From Desulfobulbus sp. (GTDB lineage Bacteria > Desulfobacterota > Desulfobulbia > Desulfobulbales > Desulfobulbaceae), in contig JAUVLX010000157.1 of assembly GCA_030600525.1 (NCBI GenBank), positions 1 through 7,982 on the forward strand: a DNA stretch of 7,982 nucleotides, given 5' to 3'. The position numbers were made by a program, and so were the translations under genes. The notes under the pieces were generated by a model. The model saw nothing but the letters and a program-made list of their open reading frames with translations. It was not told where the DNA came from and made no database searches. Shown piece by piece: positions 6,524 through 7,982 of this stretch. Position 1 is the stretch's first letter. Each line of letters opens with the position of its first letter.

Positions 6524-6551
6524 GTTCTACCACGGTTGCATCAATTGTCAA
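6524..6551 (-). promoter_or_regulatory. Promoter of the LEA lipoprotein gene
   Basis: On the minus strand TTGACA (6551-6546) is followed after 16 nt by TAGAAC (6529-6524). Transcription would start near 6517, about 29 nt before the ATG at 6488. The 16-nt spacing and TAGA-type -10 match the amrA promoter. Confidence 0.6.
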
Positions 6552-6813
6552 CAAGCTAAGAATAGTTGACCTTACCCTCTATAAACATTACTTATTCCAG
6601 GCATAAAATAGGTCTCCACGTTGTTATCCGTTTGCCTTGTCTAACAAGCTTTCCCTGTTCATGAATAGACAGGCTCATATCATCAACACATGAAAAAAAT
6701 GACCATCACCTGACGTCCTTCACCAGAATAAAAGCATGGAGCAACGTATTCTAGGAACAAGGCAGTTTATCGTTCAATACTAATTGAGTTACACCCTCAA
6801 TAAATTATAAAAT
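6552..6813. other. Divergent intergenic region, otherwise featureless except a small leader hairpin
   Basis: With the lipoprotein leader, the gene-free gap is 325 nt (6489-6813). Apart from the lipoprotein promoter I see an A/T-rich stretch, a 5-bp palindrome CTTGT-cta-ACAAG (6636-6648), and ATTGAG (6783-6788) pairing with CTCAAT (6796-6801), which ends 12 nt before the thioesterase ATG. No convincing promoter for the thioesterase gene stands out; TATAAA at 6806 is too close to the start codon to serve it normally. Confidence 0.4.
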
Positions 6814-7233
6814 ATGGCACGAAAAATACAATTCCAGGAAAGCGTCTACACATACCAGATAGACTTCAACCGGCATGTGAGCAATATTGTCTATATTCAG
6901 TGGATGGAAATTGGTCGTTTAAAACTGCTTGAGGCTGTAGGCATGCCTGTGCATAAAATAGAAGAGAAGGGGTTTGCACCGATTCTCATAGAGACCCAGA
7001 TCCGCTATAAACGGCCCCTCTTTCTTGGAGACACGGTTGATATCAGGGTGTGGTTATCTGAAATCAACCAACTGCATGCCTGGATGGAGTTCAGCTTTCA
7101 TAACCCTGATGGCGAGTTGACAGCAAGGGGGCGACAAAGGGGACTCTTCATTGACCTGAAAAGCCAGCGGCCGATGCGTCTTAATGAAGAACAACTTTCC
7201 ACCTTCCAGCCTTTTGTCAAACAAGAAAAATAA
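6814..7233 (+). CDS. Acyl-CoA thioesterase, hotdog fold (4HBT/YbgC-like)
   Basis: This 139-residue cytoplasmic protein has the size and layout of a single-hotdog thioesterase, which hydrolyses acyl-CoA or acyl-ACP thioesters. The active-site segment is YQIDFNRHVSNIVYIQWMEIGR (about 14-35). Asp17 replaces the position of the catalytic Asp of 4-hydroxybenzoyl-CoA thioesterase/YbgC enzymes, and it is followed by the long helix with E32 and R35. The second typical block is IETQIRYKRPLFLGDTVDI (about 59-77), and the third is GELTARGRQRGLFIDLKSQRPMRL (about 99-122). The acyl substrate cannot be told from sequence. No Shine-Dalgarno sequence precedes the ATG, only A/T-rich DNA; the N terminus MARKIQFQESVY is family-like, so the start seems right. 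It stands alone, convergent with the Ni-SOD gene. Confidence 0.88.
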   Translation: MARKIQFQESVYTYQIDFNRHVSNIVYIQWMEIGRLKLLEAVGMPVHKIEEKGFAPILIETQIRYKRPLFLGDTVDIRVWLSEINQLHAWMEFSFHNPDGELTARGRQRGLFIDLKSQRPMRLNEEQLSTFQPFVKQEK

Positions 7234-7261
7234 GCGTATTTTGTTTTCCTGTCCGCTCTTG

Positions 7262-7436
7262 CTATAGATGAGTCTGTTAATTTACTATGATTTTCGTTTA
7301 AGGTCGAGGCATGCTGAAAAAATAACCACAGGCATATAGTTGATATTCCGAGGATTATTTTTTCAGCATAACGAGGTAAGCGCTAGACTCCGAGAAATTG
7401 GGCGAAAAGACAGTAAATCAACAGGCTCATAGATGG
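7262..7436 (-). ncRNA. Nested inverted repeat, candidate structured RNA (element B)
   Basis: The 281-nt spacer 7234-7514 has no ORF. The outer arms 7268-7286 and 7412-7430 are 19 nt long, with one G-T pair and one mismatch. They are extended at the foot by CTAT (7262-7265) with ATGG (7433-7436) and inward by TTTTCG (7291-7296) with CGAAAA (7403-7408). Inside, ATGCTGAAAAAATAA (7311-7325) pairs perfectly over 15 bp with 7355-7369, around a loop holding a further ATAT/ATAT stem. The long single-stranded side contains the motif shared with element A. I favour the minus strand because the shared motif reads that way and TATAAT (7448-7443) lies 7 nt before the foot. A MITE-like element is the alternative, but no target duplication or transposase is seen. 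Confidence 0.5.
7374..7392 (-). repeat. Conserved intergenic motif, copy B
   Basis: On the minus strand CGGAGTCT (7392-7385), one extra A, then GCGCTTACCT (7383-7374). Apart from the inserted A it is identical over 18 nt to 938-955. It lies in the unpaired 5' side of element B, between outer and apical stems, 123 nt past the Ni-SOD stop; copy A is 125 nt past the beta-barrel stop. Confidence 0.6.
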
Positions 7437-7452
7437 AGGGATATTATAGAGA

Positions 7453-7486
7453 AAGTAAGGCCCTACCTGCAGGCAGGGCCTTACTT
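7453..7486 (-). terminator. Probable terminator of the Ni-SOD gene
   Basis: AAGTAAGGCCCT (7453-7464) pairs perfectly with AGGGCCTTACTT (7475-7486). The loop holds the self-complementary CCTGCAGG, so the whole is nearly one 34-nt palindrome. It starts 28 nt past the Ni-SOD stop. On the minus strand it is followed by the pyrimidine-rich TTCTCTATAAT, on the plus strand by CCTGATTTT, so the U tail is weak either way. It may serve both directions or act as an mRNA 3'-end stabiliser. Confidence 0.6.
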
Positions 7487-7514
7487 CCTGATTTTGTCAC
7501 ATTATATTTTACAG

Positions 7515-7982
7515 CTATTTAGCGGCAGGATAATAAACACTTAATGCCTGAATACTTTTCTTCAAGTCCTGAGCATATTGCACATCAGCATGCTGCTTTG
7601 CCTTCATCGCAGCAACAATGACCGCATGATGTTTTTTCAAGCGCTCAACATAGTCTTCCTGACTCATCTTAACCCGCTGGGTAAGAAAATAATCACTAAT
7701 AGTGGTAATCACCTTTTGCGCATGCTGCTCCTTGTTCATGACCCAGCGAACAAGTTGCTGCTGTGACTGAGCATCGCTCTTTCCTGCCAACTCAGTGATC
7801 AAACTGGCCGCCTTAGTTACCGTTACAGTATCCTCAAGCATCATCTGCACCCGTGCGTGATCATCATAAATACCGCACGGCACCTGGCAGTGAGCAAATG
7901 CGTTCTGTGCCCAAAAACTCCCCAAGGCCAAAACAAAAAACAAGGCCATCGTAACGGTCGTTTTCCCCATAATCCCTTTCAT
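7515..7982 (-). CDS. sodN: Nickel superoxide dismutase precursor with N-terminal signal peptide
   Basis: The enzyme converts superoxide to oxygen and hydrogen peroxide at a nickel centre. Residues 31-40 read HCQVPCGIYD, the Ni-hook HCxxPCGxYD whose His1, Cys2 and Cys6 bind or shape the nickel site. Later blocks also fit Ni-SOD: NKEQHAQKVITTISDYF (about 84-100) and KSIQALSVYY near the end. In the best-known enzymes His1 is exposed by removing a short propeptide with the SodX protease. Here residues 1-30 are instead a signal peptide (K-rich start, TMALFFVLALGSFWA core, NAFA cleavage) ending exactly before His31, so signal peptidase could make the active N terminus and place the enzyme in the periplasm. 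The mature form is 125 residues, near the usual 117. The ATG at 7982 touches the window edge; ATG at 7970 (AAAGGG just before) is an alternative, and a start further upstream cannot be excluded. Confidence 0.93.
   Translation of the reverse strand: MKGIMGKTTVTMALFFVLALGSFWAQNAFAHCQVPCGIYDDHARVQMMLEDTVTVTKAASLITELAGKSDAQSQQQLVRWVMNKEQHAQKVITTISDYFLTQRVKMSQEDYVERLKKHHAVIVAAMKAKQHADVQYAQDLKKSIQALSVYYPAAK

Noticed and set aside
6489..6554. N-terminal extension of the lipoprotein from a TTG start at 6554
   Set aside because: It would bury the signal peptide, lacks a good ribosome site and begins upstream of the predicted promoter.
6669..6679. ACAGGCTCATA shared with 7421-7431
   Set aside because: An 11-nt match is expected several times by chance in 8 kb and has no structural context here.

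Overview
The window fits a Gram-negative, probably marine, sulfur-cycling Desulfobacterota, most likely Desulfobulbales. This is inference from gene content and protein style (an E. coli-like BioA, a YkgJ cysteine-cluster protein, an AMMECR1 protein, a LEA-type lipoprotein and an exported Ni-superoxide dismutase), not from a marker gene. Every CDS looks intact. There is no transposase, integrase, CRISPR array, tRNA or rRNA.

Layout. (1) 1-1116: a small outer-membrane beta-barrel gene (+), then a 303-nt spacer with a long rod-like hairpin and a strong, probably bidirectional terminator. (2) 1117-5829: five minus-strand genes, in transcription order amrA (AMMECR1), a YkgJ-type cysteine-cluster gene, bioB, bioA and an AI-2E/PerM-type permease. 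The first four are packed with gaps of 17 nt or less or a short overlap and have a good sigma70-like promoter upstream of amrA. The permease is 87 nt further on and may be read through. (3) 5976-6488: a LEA-type lipoprotein (-) with its own promoter. (4) 6814-7233: a hotdog-fold thioesterase (+), divergent from the lipoprotein. (5) 7234-7514: a spacer made almost entirely of nested inverted repeats. (6) 7515-7982: a nickel superoxide dismutase (-) reaching the window edge.

Function. BioA and BioB carry out the second and fourth steps of the four-step late biotin pathway. BioB is a radical-SAM enzyme that sacrifices an Fe-S cluster, so co-transcription with a cysteine-cluster protein and an AMMECR1 protein may mean support for that chemistry (inference). 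The Ni-SOD precursor places its nickel-binding His directly after a signal-peptidase site, so one cleavage could both export and activate it.

The most unusual signal is a shared motif, CGGAGTCT(A)GCGCTTACCT, present once in each convergent spacer. Each copy lies about 120-125 nt downstream of, and in the same sense as, a gene for an exported protein (the beta-barrel protein and Ni-SOD). Both copies sit in unpaired parts of large predicted stem structures. This suggests a family of structured intergenic or 3'-UTR RNAs that I cannot match to a known family.
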